A DNA stretch of 64,000 bases from the NCBI GenBank assembly GCA_029783825.1, contig JAREIK010012222.1, positions 61,384-125,383 of the forward strand, in the 5' to 3' direction. The notes under the pieces were generated by a model. That model searched no databases. It was given only the letters and a program-made list of their open reading frames with translations, and was not told the DNA's origin. Origin of the DNA: Sapria himalayana (taxonomy: Eukaryota; Streptophyta; Magnoliopsida; Malpighiales; Rafflesiaceae). This document shows positions 49,995-60,630 of this stretch, in pieces (positions within the stretch are counted from its first letter, which is position 1; the number at the start of each line of letters is the position of its first letter). Position numbers and translations under genes: made by a program.

Positions 49995-50347
49995 TAATCA
50001 AATTTTTGGTAAAAAAATAAAATTGAGGAAATAGCATTGGAATAAAAATAGCTAGAGATTATCCCCTTGCTAATTTAGCTAGAGAATTTTTGTACATATT
50101 CAGTCGAAAATTCTTAATTACTATTCTTAATTATGATTAAACTTAGCAAGAGAAAAAATATAATTAGCTAGGGAATTTCCAAGTTAAAAAATTCGCTAGA
50201 AAAATTTTGTTCTCATTAATATTTTGTAACAAACAGTTAAGCTATGGAATATTTGTGTCATTAATCCATCATTATTCTAATTTAAAGACACAAAAAGCCC
50301 AAATAGCTAAGAAAATTTCTTTGGCAATTTGGGCTTTTCTTGTATTG
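49995..50347 (-). repeat. Right terminal inverted repeat of the 9-kb element
   Basis: Imperfect reverse complement of 41,284-41,635. The outermost bases are CAATAC instead of CACTAC (minus-strand sense). The final 60 bp also form a local inverted repeat around aagcccaaatagctaag / caatttgggctttt. Confidence 0.7.
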
Positions 50348-50434
50348 GAGATAGATAGATAAATTGAATGATAGGCAGATAGCCAAATAGACAAATAAAC
50401 AGATAGTGAGATAGAGAGATAAACAGATAGATAA

Positions 50435-50466
<32 letters not shown>

Positions 50467-50785
50467 AGAGATAGAGAGATAGATAGATAGATAGACAGAC
50501 AGATAGACATATAGACATATAGACAAATAAAAAGATAGATAGATAGACAGATAGATAGATAGATAGATAGATTGATTGACAGATAGATAGATAAATAGAT
50601 AAGTAGATAGATAGATAGGAAAATAGACATATAGATAGACAGATATATAGATAGACATGTAGATAGGTCGGCAAGTAGACACATAAATAGATAGATTCAT
50701 AAATAGACAGAAAAAGATTTAGATAGATAGATAGACAGAAAGACATATATATAGATAGATTGATAGATAGATAGTTAGATATATA
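50348..50785 (+). repeat. Imperfect (GATA)n array 6, GATA on + strand
   Basis: About 0.44 kb of GATA/GACA repeats directly after the right end of the 9-kb element, with polarity opposite to the array on its left side. Confidence 0.95.
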
Positions 50786-50870
50786 GATGCAGGAACATCA
50801 AGCTAGCCCAGAGGGGCCATAAAAAAATGGGAAGGCCCTGCCCAGCTCTTTTGACACCTGTAAGATGTAA
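50786..50870. repeat. Small GGCC-rich repeat ending near TTGACACCTG
   Basis: A GC-richer island (agcccagaggggccat ... gaaggccctgccc ... tcttttgacacctgt) with GGGGCC/GGCCC words in inverted arrangement. It resembles the degenerate repeat at 1,681-1,872 by its terminal TTGACACC word. Possibly a small non-autonomous element inserted at the array edge. Confidence 0.35.
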
Positions 50871-51911
50871 TTAAAACAACTATTCATTTATACTTAAATA
50901 TCAATTTATTTTATTTAAAATTTTTGAAAAATATGATTTTTTTTAAAATTCAAATAATTCAAATTTTTTGAAAATATTTTTTTAAAGATTTATATAATCA
51001 TAAAAGTAATTCTATTAAGTTTTATTAATATAAATATTTATTTTTTTATTCATTAAGTCACATTTTTTGTAAAATTTTTTATCATACAAATAATTATTTT
51101 AGGTTTTTATTAATACAAATGTTTATGTATGTCATTTATTACTGCAAATATTTTAAAAAATATTTATAAGTATAGAATTAATTATTTAATGTATATAGTA
51201 ATAAGTATATTTATATATCATAATTAAATAATATAATAATGTTTTGTATTATTCTTTAAAATTTTCTAAAAATATAATTATTTATCATAGTCTTTATTAA
51301 TATAAATTTTTATTCGTATTTAGATATTTTTTTAATTATTTAATTATAATATCCTATTTTTATAATTATATACGGAGAAGGTGTCTTTCAACGATTTCTT
51401 ATCCAAAGACCATGATAGACCTTTCATATATAAAATTATAAAAAATATTAAAATAAATAATATATAAAGAAAATAATCCAGTATAGATTAAAGACACAAA
51501 TTAACCCCGAGCTAAATAACCAGGGAAGAATGCCTAGCTAAATAGATATATTTTGTGATAATTATAATTTAAGGACTAATCGCTTACTATACATATATAA
51601 TTATAAAAAAAATTTCTAGATAACTATTTAGTTAGGGATTTTTTCTAAAGCTATTCAGCTAGAAAAAATCCATCTCTAAAGTTGTTGGTAAATTTGGTGC
51701 CAATCTTTGCACCAAAATTTATGACAATATTAACAAGGGACAAGTTTCCATCAAAAATATCCTTCTCAAATCAGTCACAAATATATAGCAAATTTTTCAT
51801 TTAATTTAAACTCATACATCTCTTGTTATACACCAGATAGTTCCTCACAAATTAGCTAGGGATTATTTTTCTAGATAAATTTTTGTAGCTAAAGAGACAA
51901 TTTTTGTAGTG
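50871..51911 (-). mobile_element. CACTA element end (terminus at 51,911)
   Basis: The right boundary reads gagacaatttttgtagtg, the reverse complement of CACTACAAAAATTGTC, followed at once by TCTA repeats. Inside are TAGCTAGGGATT / CTAGCTAA / TTAGTTAGGGATT words like those in the 9-kb element. The remaining part to 50,871 is plain AT-rich DNA without a gene. Only one end is recognisable. Confidence 0.65.
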
Positions 51912-53240
51912 TCTATCTATCTATCTATTTATCTATCTATATGTCTATCTATTTGTCTATCAATCTATCTATCAAAATATATATCTATTTGTCTAGCTAA
52001 CTATCTAACTTTCTAAATTTCTAATTTATCTATTAGTCTATATATATATATATGTCTTTATATGTATCTATCTCTATATCTATCTATCTATTAGAATTTT
52101 AGTCTATCTATCTATCTATCTATCTTTCTATCTATCTATATATCAATCAATCAATCAATCCGTCTATCTATCTATCTGTCTGTCTATCTATCTATCTGTC
52201 TACTTGTCTGTCTAACTATCTATCTACTTATCTATCTATATAATTGTCCATTTATCTATATATCTATATATCTGTCTATCTATCTATCTATCTTTCTATC
52301 AATCTATCTATATCTATCTATATATATATCTATTTATCAATCTATGTATCTATCTATATGTCTATCTATCTATCTACTATCTAGGGGTCTATCTATCTAT
52401 CTTTCTTTCTTTCAATATGTCTATCTATGTGCTTATATATGTGTCTATCTATATGGGTAACTATGTGTCATTCTATTTATCTATCAATATATCTATCTTT
52501 CTATATATCTATTAATATATATGTCAATCTATCTGTTTATTGATTTGTGTATCTATCTGTCTATTTATTTGTTTATCTGTATATGTATCTATCTATTTGT
52601 CTATCTACCTAACTATCAATCAATTAATCAATTAATCTGTCTATCAATCGATATATCAATCTATATGTCTATCTATTTATCTATCTATCTATATGTTAAT
52701 CTATCTATCTATTTATCTACCTATCGATCTATTTATCAATCATTCTATTTATAAGTCTCTCAATTTATCAATCATTGTGTTTATCAATCAATCTAGAAAT
52801 CTATCTAACATTTTATCTATCTATCTATTATTCTAACTGTCTATCTATCAATCTGTCTATATTTGTGTATCTATCTATCTATGTATGAATCCTATTTATC
52901 TATATATCTATCTATCTATCTGTCTATCTTTTTATCTATTTGTCTATCTATATGTCTATCTGTTAGTCTTTCTATCAAGCAACCTGCCGATCTATCTGTC
53001 TCACTATCTATCTATCTATCTATCTGTCTGTCTGTCTATCTATTTGTTAATCAATCTATCTATCTATCTATCTCTAAATATGTTTATTTATCTATGAATA
53101 TATCTATCTATATATGTGTCTATGTATGTGCTTGTCTATCTGACTTTCTATCTATCTATCTATCAATATATCTTTCTTTCTATCTATCTACATGGCTTTC
53201 TATCTATCAATCTGTCTATCTATTTTTTTATTATATGCCT
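51912..53240 (-). repeat. Imperfect (GATA)n array 7 (TCTA on + strand)
   Basis: About 1.33 kb running from a CACTA terminus into the middle of a decayed TNP2 gene, with TGTC and ATCA variants throughout. The frames at 52,521-53,372 are repeat translations that run out into the transposase remnant. Confidence 0.95.
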
Positions 53241-53324
53241 ATCTATCACCCACCAATCTTAAATTTATGTGACTCAATTTATGTGACTCAATTTATAAGT
53301 CTTTTAATATATGGTGAAAAGGAA

Positions 53325-53530
53325 GATGACATAAATAATATTGAGCCTTTTAATATAGATGAAGATCTATAAAATTTATGTGACTCAATTGGTGACACAA
53401 TAGAAATTGAAGATGTCAATTTCTATTTGAAGATGAGTTCGAACTTATATCAGAATCTGATGAAATATCAGAAGATCCATTGGAGGATGATAGTGATGCC
53501 GATAATTTAATTGTTATAATTTTATTATAA
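53325..53530 (+). pseudogene. TNP2 C-terminal tail, second CACTA copy
   Basis: Closely matches the end of the TNP2 gene at 11,850-11,994: shared words are atagaaattgaagatg, atttctatttgaagatgagttc and atatcagaagatccattgga. The upstream part of the gene is missing and replaced by the TCTA array. A short direct duplication (atttatgtgactcaatt, two adjacent copies with a third further on) sits at 53,264-53,380. Confidence 0.7.
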
Positions 53531-53649
53531 ATTTAAATTATCAAAGATATTTTATAATTTGTTGAAATCTATCGGTGTGTTTTATTCGAAAATCCATGCT
53601 TGTTCATCATATTTCTATTTTATTTTTTTTGTTTTATTTTGTAAAATAG

Positions 53650-55505
53650 ATGGAACTTAAATGACGTGGTCGTGATGGAGGTGGACCTAGACACAGAAAT
53701 GAACTAAATTCATCTAGTATGTTACATCATGTTACAGAATCAGTATCATCTCATAGCCACATATCCTGACTTCAACATCACAATCACCATCTCCATTTCT
53801 ATCACCATCACCATCATTGAGACCTCTAATATCACCTTTATCAGATGTAAGCCCACTATCGATTATACTTCCTGCTCACACTTTTGATCCATCTCTATCT
53901 TCTACACCACAATTTACACCAATTATTCCCCCATTTACATACCAATGACATCATCAAATTTCGTGCCTTCCTCTGCAGTCCATGCAAAGTTAGAAATTAA
54001 TATTGTGGATGAGTGGTAAAAGAAATGTGTAAAAATGACTTGAAATATTTTTTTTTGTTATTTTCAGTGGTTTTTTTTTATATTGTTATGATTTGCTTAT
54101 TTTCTATGTTATTTATTTAGTTGTACAGTTTTATTCTATCTTACAAGTGTTCGACTATAATTACAAAGCCTTTCAAGAAAATGACTGATGCTAAAGCTTT
54201 CTCCTAGAAGAAAGTTTCTAAATCGACAAAGGATTCATATTTTAATGACTTTCAGGTAAAAATAACAAAATAAAAGAATTGAAAAATAAGTATCTAATTA
54301 CTTAACTTTTATGTTTGTTATTATTAAAGTAGTAAATAATTATGTTCTCGTTGTTAATATAAATTCTTTTGTCATTTTTCTATTTACAAAATCAGTGCAC
54401 TTGGCCACCAAAATTTGATGGAAAGATAGTCATTATGGGAGATCAAAGCTACTCAATGGTATTCTGATTTTGTCCATAAATTAAAGAAAATGAAAGAAAG
54501 ACCTAATTTTATATCCGAGGAAGACATGCATGAGGGGCCTAATTATTGAGAGGAGCTAGATATGAATAAATAATCAGATATTGCCTGCAAAAATCGACGA
54601 AGTGGGGTTGCTAGACTAGGTACAGAAATCTGTCGACACACTAGAGGTTCAAAGTCGAGGATTGACCACGCTCGAGATTTGATACAAATTTAAAATTCTA
54701 AACATATCTATATTTTTTCGTTGTCCTAATAGTCCAATAATTATAATCTCTGCATGGAATTAATAATTTTGTTAAATTTTTTTTCATTTGTTTTTTTATA
54801 ATTTAATAAAAACATATTCTAGGCAGGAAAATTGGGTCGTTATGAGATTTTCACGAAGATGTATGTGAAGAAAGTGGATGGTTAGTATGTTGACAACAAG
54901 TCTTAGATGATTGCAGTAAGAAATTGTTATATTAATTAGACTTTATAAAACTACAGTACATTATGAAATTATTTTGAATGCAAATATTTATTTTATTTTT
55001 GGTAAATCTAGAATAGTTTTTATCTTTATTTTATCTCAGAACCTAATGGAGGAATCTATGACATCTGCTCATCAACAAGTTGAGAGTTCTATGGATCTTC
55101 AACCAATTGACTGTGATCCTATTTATTTGGAGGCAATAGGAGGTCAAAAGAAGTAGTGAGTGTACGAAATCAGCTCTAAGGGAGTGACATTTTGTTGTAG
55201 CAGTCATGCTTATAATTCATTTGTCTCATCAATGGTGGATAAGGTGGTCAAACAACAAGCATCAGAAACAAATCAACATATTGTAGATATGGAGACCGAA
55301 CTGAAAATGAAGGATGAACATATAACTAATTTGATGGAAGAAATGCAAGAAATTAAAGAAATTAAAAAATAATGCAACAGCAGATGTCATATATGGAGTC
55401 ATAGTTAGCTGCATTAGCACATCAGATAGCATTACGAGATCCAGCTATGAATCTTCGTAGGAGAAGCTAGCATTCCCTACAAATTATGAGGATGATTCAG
55501 TATGA
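53650..55505 (+). pseudogene. TNP1-like gene (transposase_24 type), second CACTA copy
   Basis: Starts with the ATG aligned to the first copy's MAHKRRGHGG (here MELK, stop, RGRDGGGPRHRNELNSS). Segments in order: a Ser/Pro/His-rich N-terminal part; 54,125-54,257 to a cag/gtaaaa donor; 54,390-54,690 with CTWPPKFDGKIVIMGDQSYS and GSKSRIDHARDL; 54,823-54,915 with KLGRYEIFTKMYVKKVDG; and 55,040-55,372 with IDCDPIYLEAIGGQKK then VYEISSKGVTFC. A coiled-coil-like stretch follows (ETELKMKDEHITNLMEEMQE), then a tail ending near 55,505. This order matches plant transposase_24 proteins, which accompany TNP2 and bind element ends. Stops and frameshifts make it inactive; the gaps look like introns. Confidence 0.7.
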
Positions 55506-55860
55506 TAATTATTTTAGAACTATTATTTATTTTTGTCTATGTGTAGTAAATAATTATGATATTTTTTGCAGGTTTCAATTTTTTTATTCTAGTTTTATTC
55601 TTTGTTTTTCTGATAAACCAAATTATGAATCTTTGCAAGACACATTATGTGAGAGAAAAAAAAATCATTATTCAACGTAGTCAGACTTTACCACGGTCCT
55701 TCCAATGCATGGGTCTCATATTTGCCAATTTCAGCTTTATCAAAAACTGGGCTAGCTTATCTTATCTTTATTTTTCTAAAAATATTTTCTTTTTGCACTA
55801 TCTTATCTCTAAACATAATTGCTGGACATCTTTTGTTTTTTTGTTGAAGCTTTATGATAA
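55506..55860 (+). other. 3' flank of the TNP1-like gene
   Basis: T-rich sequence with no supported gene; open frames at 55,556-55,864 look like chance. It leads directly into the tandem units. Confidence 0.45.
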
Positions 55861-58800
55861 TTAACTTTAATTTGTGTTTGTTCATGTCTATAATATTTCT
55901 TTTTATATATCTGTGAATTTGTTTTTGTCTCTGAATATTTTGGGTAAAGTTTTAGCCTATTATAGGTATGTAAACATCTATATTCAGTATCGGCAGCAAT
56001 GACAGAGATGACAGCGATGCTCGTGGCGACAGTGGAAGCAGTAGCGGTGGCGGCAACGACAGCAGCAGCACCAGTGGCAGTAGTGGCAATAGTGGTAGAG
56101 GCGACATCAGCGAAAAGATCAGCAACAATGGCCGTAGCAGTAGCTGCAGCAGTAGTGGTAGCAACAGCATTAGCGGTAGCAGCAATAGCGGCAGCACCGA
56201 CAGCAACAGCAGCGGTGGTAGTAGTGACAACGGCGGTAGTGGCAGCGGCACCATGACACGGAAAGCATGAAGCACCATGCTAATAAATTTCATCCAGATA
56301 TGGTACTAAATTGTTTCCTATATGAAGCTTTTATAAGTGAAGACATATTTCAACAAACATGAAGCACCATGACACGGAAAGCATTTTCGTAGCGAAAAAT
56401 TGGTGAACGGATGAGGAGTGAGAGAGAAAGCAACGTCAATGCATTGATAGATTATACTTCATGCACAGTCGATATATACATTGATTAAAAAGATGTAATA
56501 TATTTTTTATTATTTTTTTGTTTTAGTTATTTAAAATATGGTATTAGAATAAGTTATTTAATGATATTATTTTTATTTAAAATTTTCATTTATAGTTTCT
56601 ATTTTTATTAAATTTAATTTTAAAATATTAAATTTAATTAAATTTTTGTTAAAACTCTATGACATTCAACTGTAATTTTTGTTTGTTCAAGTCTATAATA
56701 ACTATCTTTATATATATTTGAATATGTTTGTGTTTCTCCAAAATTTTTGGTTAGAGGTTTAGTCTATTATAGGTATGTAAAAGCCTATTATCATCATTGG
56801 TAGCTATAGCAGTGGTGGCACCGGTGGCAGTGACATCAGTGGCGACAGTGGTGCCAGTGGTGCCAGAAGGGTAGCGATGACAGTAGCAATGGCAGTGATG
56901 GCAGTGACAATGGTAGTGGTAGCAGTAGCCGTGGCGCCGTCAACCATAGTGGCTATAGTGCAGGCATCGAAGGAAGCGGCAGCATCAGTTGCAGTGACGA
57001 CATCAGCAGCAACAGCATCAGTAATGGTAGTGGAGGTAGCAACGATAGCGGCGGTAGCGGAGGCAGCAGTGGCAGCAGCAGCTCCACCGACAGTAGATGC
57101 AGTGGCAGCGGCAGCGGCAACAACGGCAGTAACGACATCATGAGCAATAGGAATGACAACAAATGTGGTATATACATACGTATATAGACGTACATATAAT
57201 TCTGTAGTATTTTATGTACATATATACTGAGTATAAATAAATTCAGTATATATGTCACATAATATTGTAATTTATATATACAAATACTACAAGAATACAT
57301 ATACGAGTAAAATGTTAGTATATATGTACATTTTTGCTGCAGTAATATATATTTATCAAAACATAGTTTTTAAAAATATATTTTGATTTGATTTAGTGGT
57401 TTGAATTTCCTATAGATGTGGTACCACATTGTTTTCCATACGAAGCTTGTATAAGTGAAGACACATTTCAACAAACATGAAGCACCGTGACTCATACAGC
57501 TTTTTCGTAGTGGAAAGTTGGTGATCAGAGGAGCAGAGGGAGAGAATGTAATGCTAATGCATTTATAGATTATACTTTATGCATAGTCGGTAGATACATT
57601 GATTACTAAGATGTAATATAATTTTTGTTATTATTTTAGCTATTTAAAATATTGTATTAGAATAAGTTATAAAATGAATTTTTTTTGTTTAATAAAATAT
57701 TTTGATTTATAGTTTCTGTTTTTATTAAATTTAATATAAAAATATTAAATTATTTAATTAAAATTTTAGTTTAAGATGTATGACAGTTAACTTTAATTTG
57801 TGTTTGTTCATATCTATAATAACTATTTTTTATATATCTATGAAAATGTTTGTATCTCCGAATTTTTTGGGTAGAGTTTTAGCCTATTATTGATATGTAA
57901 AAACCTATTATCAACAACAATGTAGTGGCAGCGATGGCAATGGTAGGAATGGAAGTGGCAGTGGTGGCAGATGTGGCGGTGGCGGCAGCGGTGGGACGGA
58001 ATTGGTAGGAACGGCAGAATAGTAGGTAGAGGCAGCTGCTGTAGTAGTGGCTGCACTGGAAGTAGTGGTGGCAACAATGGTAGCAACACCTACACAAGAA
58101 GCATTGGCAGCACAAGAAGCAATAGCAGAGGCGGCAACGGCAGTGGCGGTGGTGGCAGTAGCAGTGGTAGTAACGGCCACTGTGGCATGAAGCGGCAGCA
58201 CCGGCAGCGACAACAGTAACAGCAGTAGCACCGGTAGTAGTGGTGGCTGTAGCTTTCAGCAGCGATGGTGGTGGCAGTAGTGGTGACAATAGCAGTGGTA
58301 TTGATAGTGATAGTTGCAATGATAGCAGTGGTAGGAGCGGCAGCGGGAGTAGCAGCAACAGCACCAAATGAGATATATACGTACAAATAAAGTCAGTATA
58401 TACGTACATTTAATACTACAATATTTTATGTATCTATATACTAAGTATATTTGTACTCAGTTTATATGTACACATAATACTACTATTTATATGTACCTAT
58501 ACTGCATTTATATATATACAAGTGAAATACTAGTATATATTTACATATATACTGCAAGATTATTTATGTATCAAAACATAACTTTTTTTTAATTTGACTG
58601 ATTGGTTTAATTTTCTTACAGATATGATACCACATTATTCCTCATACAAAGCTTTTATAAGTGATTTTATTTTTCACTAGACATTTCTGCCGTGACTCGT
58701 ACAGCTTTGTAATAGTAGAAAAATAATGATCGTAGGAGCAGAGGGAGAGAAAGCAACATCAATGAGTGGATATATTATACTTTATGCACTATCAGTAGAT

Positions 58801-58965
58801 TCATTGATGAATAAGATAAAATAAAAGTTGGTTATTTTTTTGTTTCAATTATGTAAAATATTGAATTAGATTATGATATTAAATGATTTTATTTTTTGTT
58901 TATTATAAATTATTTACAGTTTCAATTTTTATTCAATTTGATATAAAAATATTAAATCATTATAT
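55861..58965 (+). repeat. Three tandem copies of a 0.8-1.2 kb unit with a triplet-rich core
   Basis: Unit starts (tta/tcaac...taattt...gtttgttca) lie at about 55,861, 56,666 and 57,787. Each unit has a lead ending in tattataggtatgtaaa-like sequence and a core of imperfect GCA/GTG/GGC triplets (about 55,990-56,262, 56,800-57,142 and 57,925-58,370). Units 2 and 3 then have a TATATACGTACATATAA-type segment, absent from unit 1. Next comes aagcttttataagtgaagac, then a conserved block with gaagcaccatgac, cagagggagagaa and gattatactttatgca. All end in tttatagtttctgtttttattaaattt. The Ala-, Leu-, Ser- and Gly-rich frames in the cores come from the triplets. The array lies 3' of the TNP1-like gene and may belong to the CACTA 3' region. 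Confidence 0.8.
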
Positions 58966-59552
58966 ATCTATATGTCAATCTATCTATTTATCATTATGTT
59001 TATCAGTTTTTTTTTATCTTTCAATTTGGCTATCTCTTTATCTGTCAATCTATATATCGATTTATCTATCTATGTTACTATCTGTTTATTAGTTTTTCTG
59101 TCTATCTCTCTATCTCACTATCTTTCTATTTGTCTATTTGTATATCTGACTATCTTTCGATATGCCTATCTATCTATTTATCTATCTATTTATCTATGTA
59201 TCTATTTATTTATCTATTTATATCTCTATCTCTATATGTCTATATGTTTATATATATACATCAGTATCTATTAATTTTTTTTACTATCTATCTGTGTATC
59301 AATCAATCTATCTATCTATCTATTTGTATATATGTTTATCAATCAATCTATCTATATATCTATCTATCTATCTATTAAGATATCTATCTATTTGTCTATA
59401 TGTCTATCATTCTAGCTAACTATTTGTCTATTCCTTTAGCTATCTATCTTTCTATCTCATTATTTTTTATATATCTAACTTTTTATTAATCTATCTATAT
59501 ATCTCTATTTCTATCTATCTATTTATCTATCTATTTATATATCTGTTTATTT
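58966..59552 (-). repeat. Imperfect (GATA)n array 8 (TCTA on + strand)
   Basis: About 0.59 kb between the last tandem unit and the mitochondrial-like block. Confidence 0.95.
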
Positions 59553-60630
59553 TTCAAGCCATTGGTACCATTCCTGCTTCTTTCTCTTGTCCCTACCCTA
59601 CAGAGGCTTCTCACAAAGAGAACTTTTCAAGAAAATAGCAGCCCTTATAGCAATAGCAAAAGGCCTGCACCGAAGCGAACTAGAACTGGAACGATAACAT
59701 CCATCTAGACAGCATTGGCTGGTTGGTACTTATAAGAAGTTCAGGTATACAAGGGTTAATCTCAGGGAACGCTCTTCAGAAAACGTTGGTTAAAGTCGTA
59801 TAGTTGGGGCCAATCGAATGTAGAGGTTCAGGGAAGGCCAAATGATTGGTTCGCCTAGCCCGGTTAGAGCATTCCACATTCTACTAGCAACTGGCAAGAC
59901 GAATCTCTTTCTCTTTATATACGCAATTTCGAAATAGCCTAGTTGATAGGATTCACTCAAAGGAAGAATTCAAGTGAAATGGTTTTTGAGTTCAAAGATG
60001 AGCTGCTCATAAAAAACCTCGGTTTCCTCCGATTATAAGGTGGTGGGAAAGCAAGTTCAAGTTTCGGAGGTGAAGATTCTGAGGAGTTAAAATAGAGCAT
60101 TTTCTTTTGCTTGAACTCGATCGAAGGCAGAAGAACTCCCAAGGGATGGAAGTACCAAGGTGCGTCTGGTGCTATCGTATAATAGAGAAGCAAGCTACCT
60201 TCTTCTTCGTGAGCTACCGCCTTAGTGATTCGAGGAGTACAACAACCCAGATAAACTAGTTGCTGAGCTTCCTAGAAAGAGAACTAGCTACGCACGCAGA
60301 AAGCATGGAACTTCAGGCGATCGTGTTTTTCACAGGATTTCTCGTTACTCATGTCAGCATTCACCAGGCCAGGCAAAGTCAAAACAAAACTATGATTTCC
60401 GGTCATTTATCGGTCCTTCATTCGACATATATAATCTCATAGAAGTCCCTACGGAAGAATCGACTGCTTCTCTCGAGATGCAAAGAATAACGTTCGTCGA
60501 AAAGACTTATTCTCTTCTCCTTTTGCATCGCCCATTTCGTCATCTACTAAATAATATATGCTCCTGGTTGGGTAGGAACTCTGGCTACCTTGTACGTAAC
60601 ACTTTATCTTTATTCGTGAGAAAAGCATGT
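59553..60630. other. Probable mitochondrial DNA insertion (NUMT)
   Basis: A sharply bounded block of about 1.08 kb with balanced base composition and the texture of plant mitochondrial intergenic DNA (for example ctaccttcttcttcgtgagc, gaaagagaactagctacg, cgaaaagacttattctcttc). It lies inside a TCTA array of the same polarity on both sides. Open frames at 60,260-60,442 (plus) and 59,957-60,193 and 60,449-60,637 (minus) show no protein family; I recognise no mitochondrial gene, so only intergenic DNA appears transferred. The identification is by appearance and must be tested by a search. Confidence 0.65.

Larger units (their letters stand above)
41284..50347. mobile_element. 9-kb non-autonomous CACTA-type element with long terminal inverted repeats
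   Basis: The left terminus CACTACAAAAAAAATCCC begins at 41,284. The right terminus at 50,347 reads caatacaagaaaagccc on the minus strand, a slightly degraded match. The outer ~350 bp on each side (41,284-41,635 and about 49,995-50,347) pair as an inverted repeat: shared words include cctagctaattatatttttt, cttgctaa, aattaagaatagtaattaa-like text and ctctagctaaattagcaa. Inside are a receptor-kinase fragment, a PI31-like fragment and a TNP1-like tail, but no transposase core, so it would depend on a helper element. Array polarity differs on the two sides (TCTA left, GATA right), and no 3-bp target duplication is visible. Confidence 0.75.

Noticed and set aside
55952..58409. Ala-, Leu-, Gly/Ser- and Thr-rich frames on both strands
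   Set aside because: They exist in all phases of the triplet-rich cores, change frame between the tandem units, and show no domain.
60260..60442. 60-codon frame in the mitochondrial-like block as a gene
   Set aside because: No recognisable protein family. Plant mitochondrial intergenic DNA commonly contains such frames.
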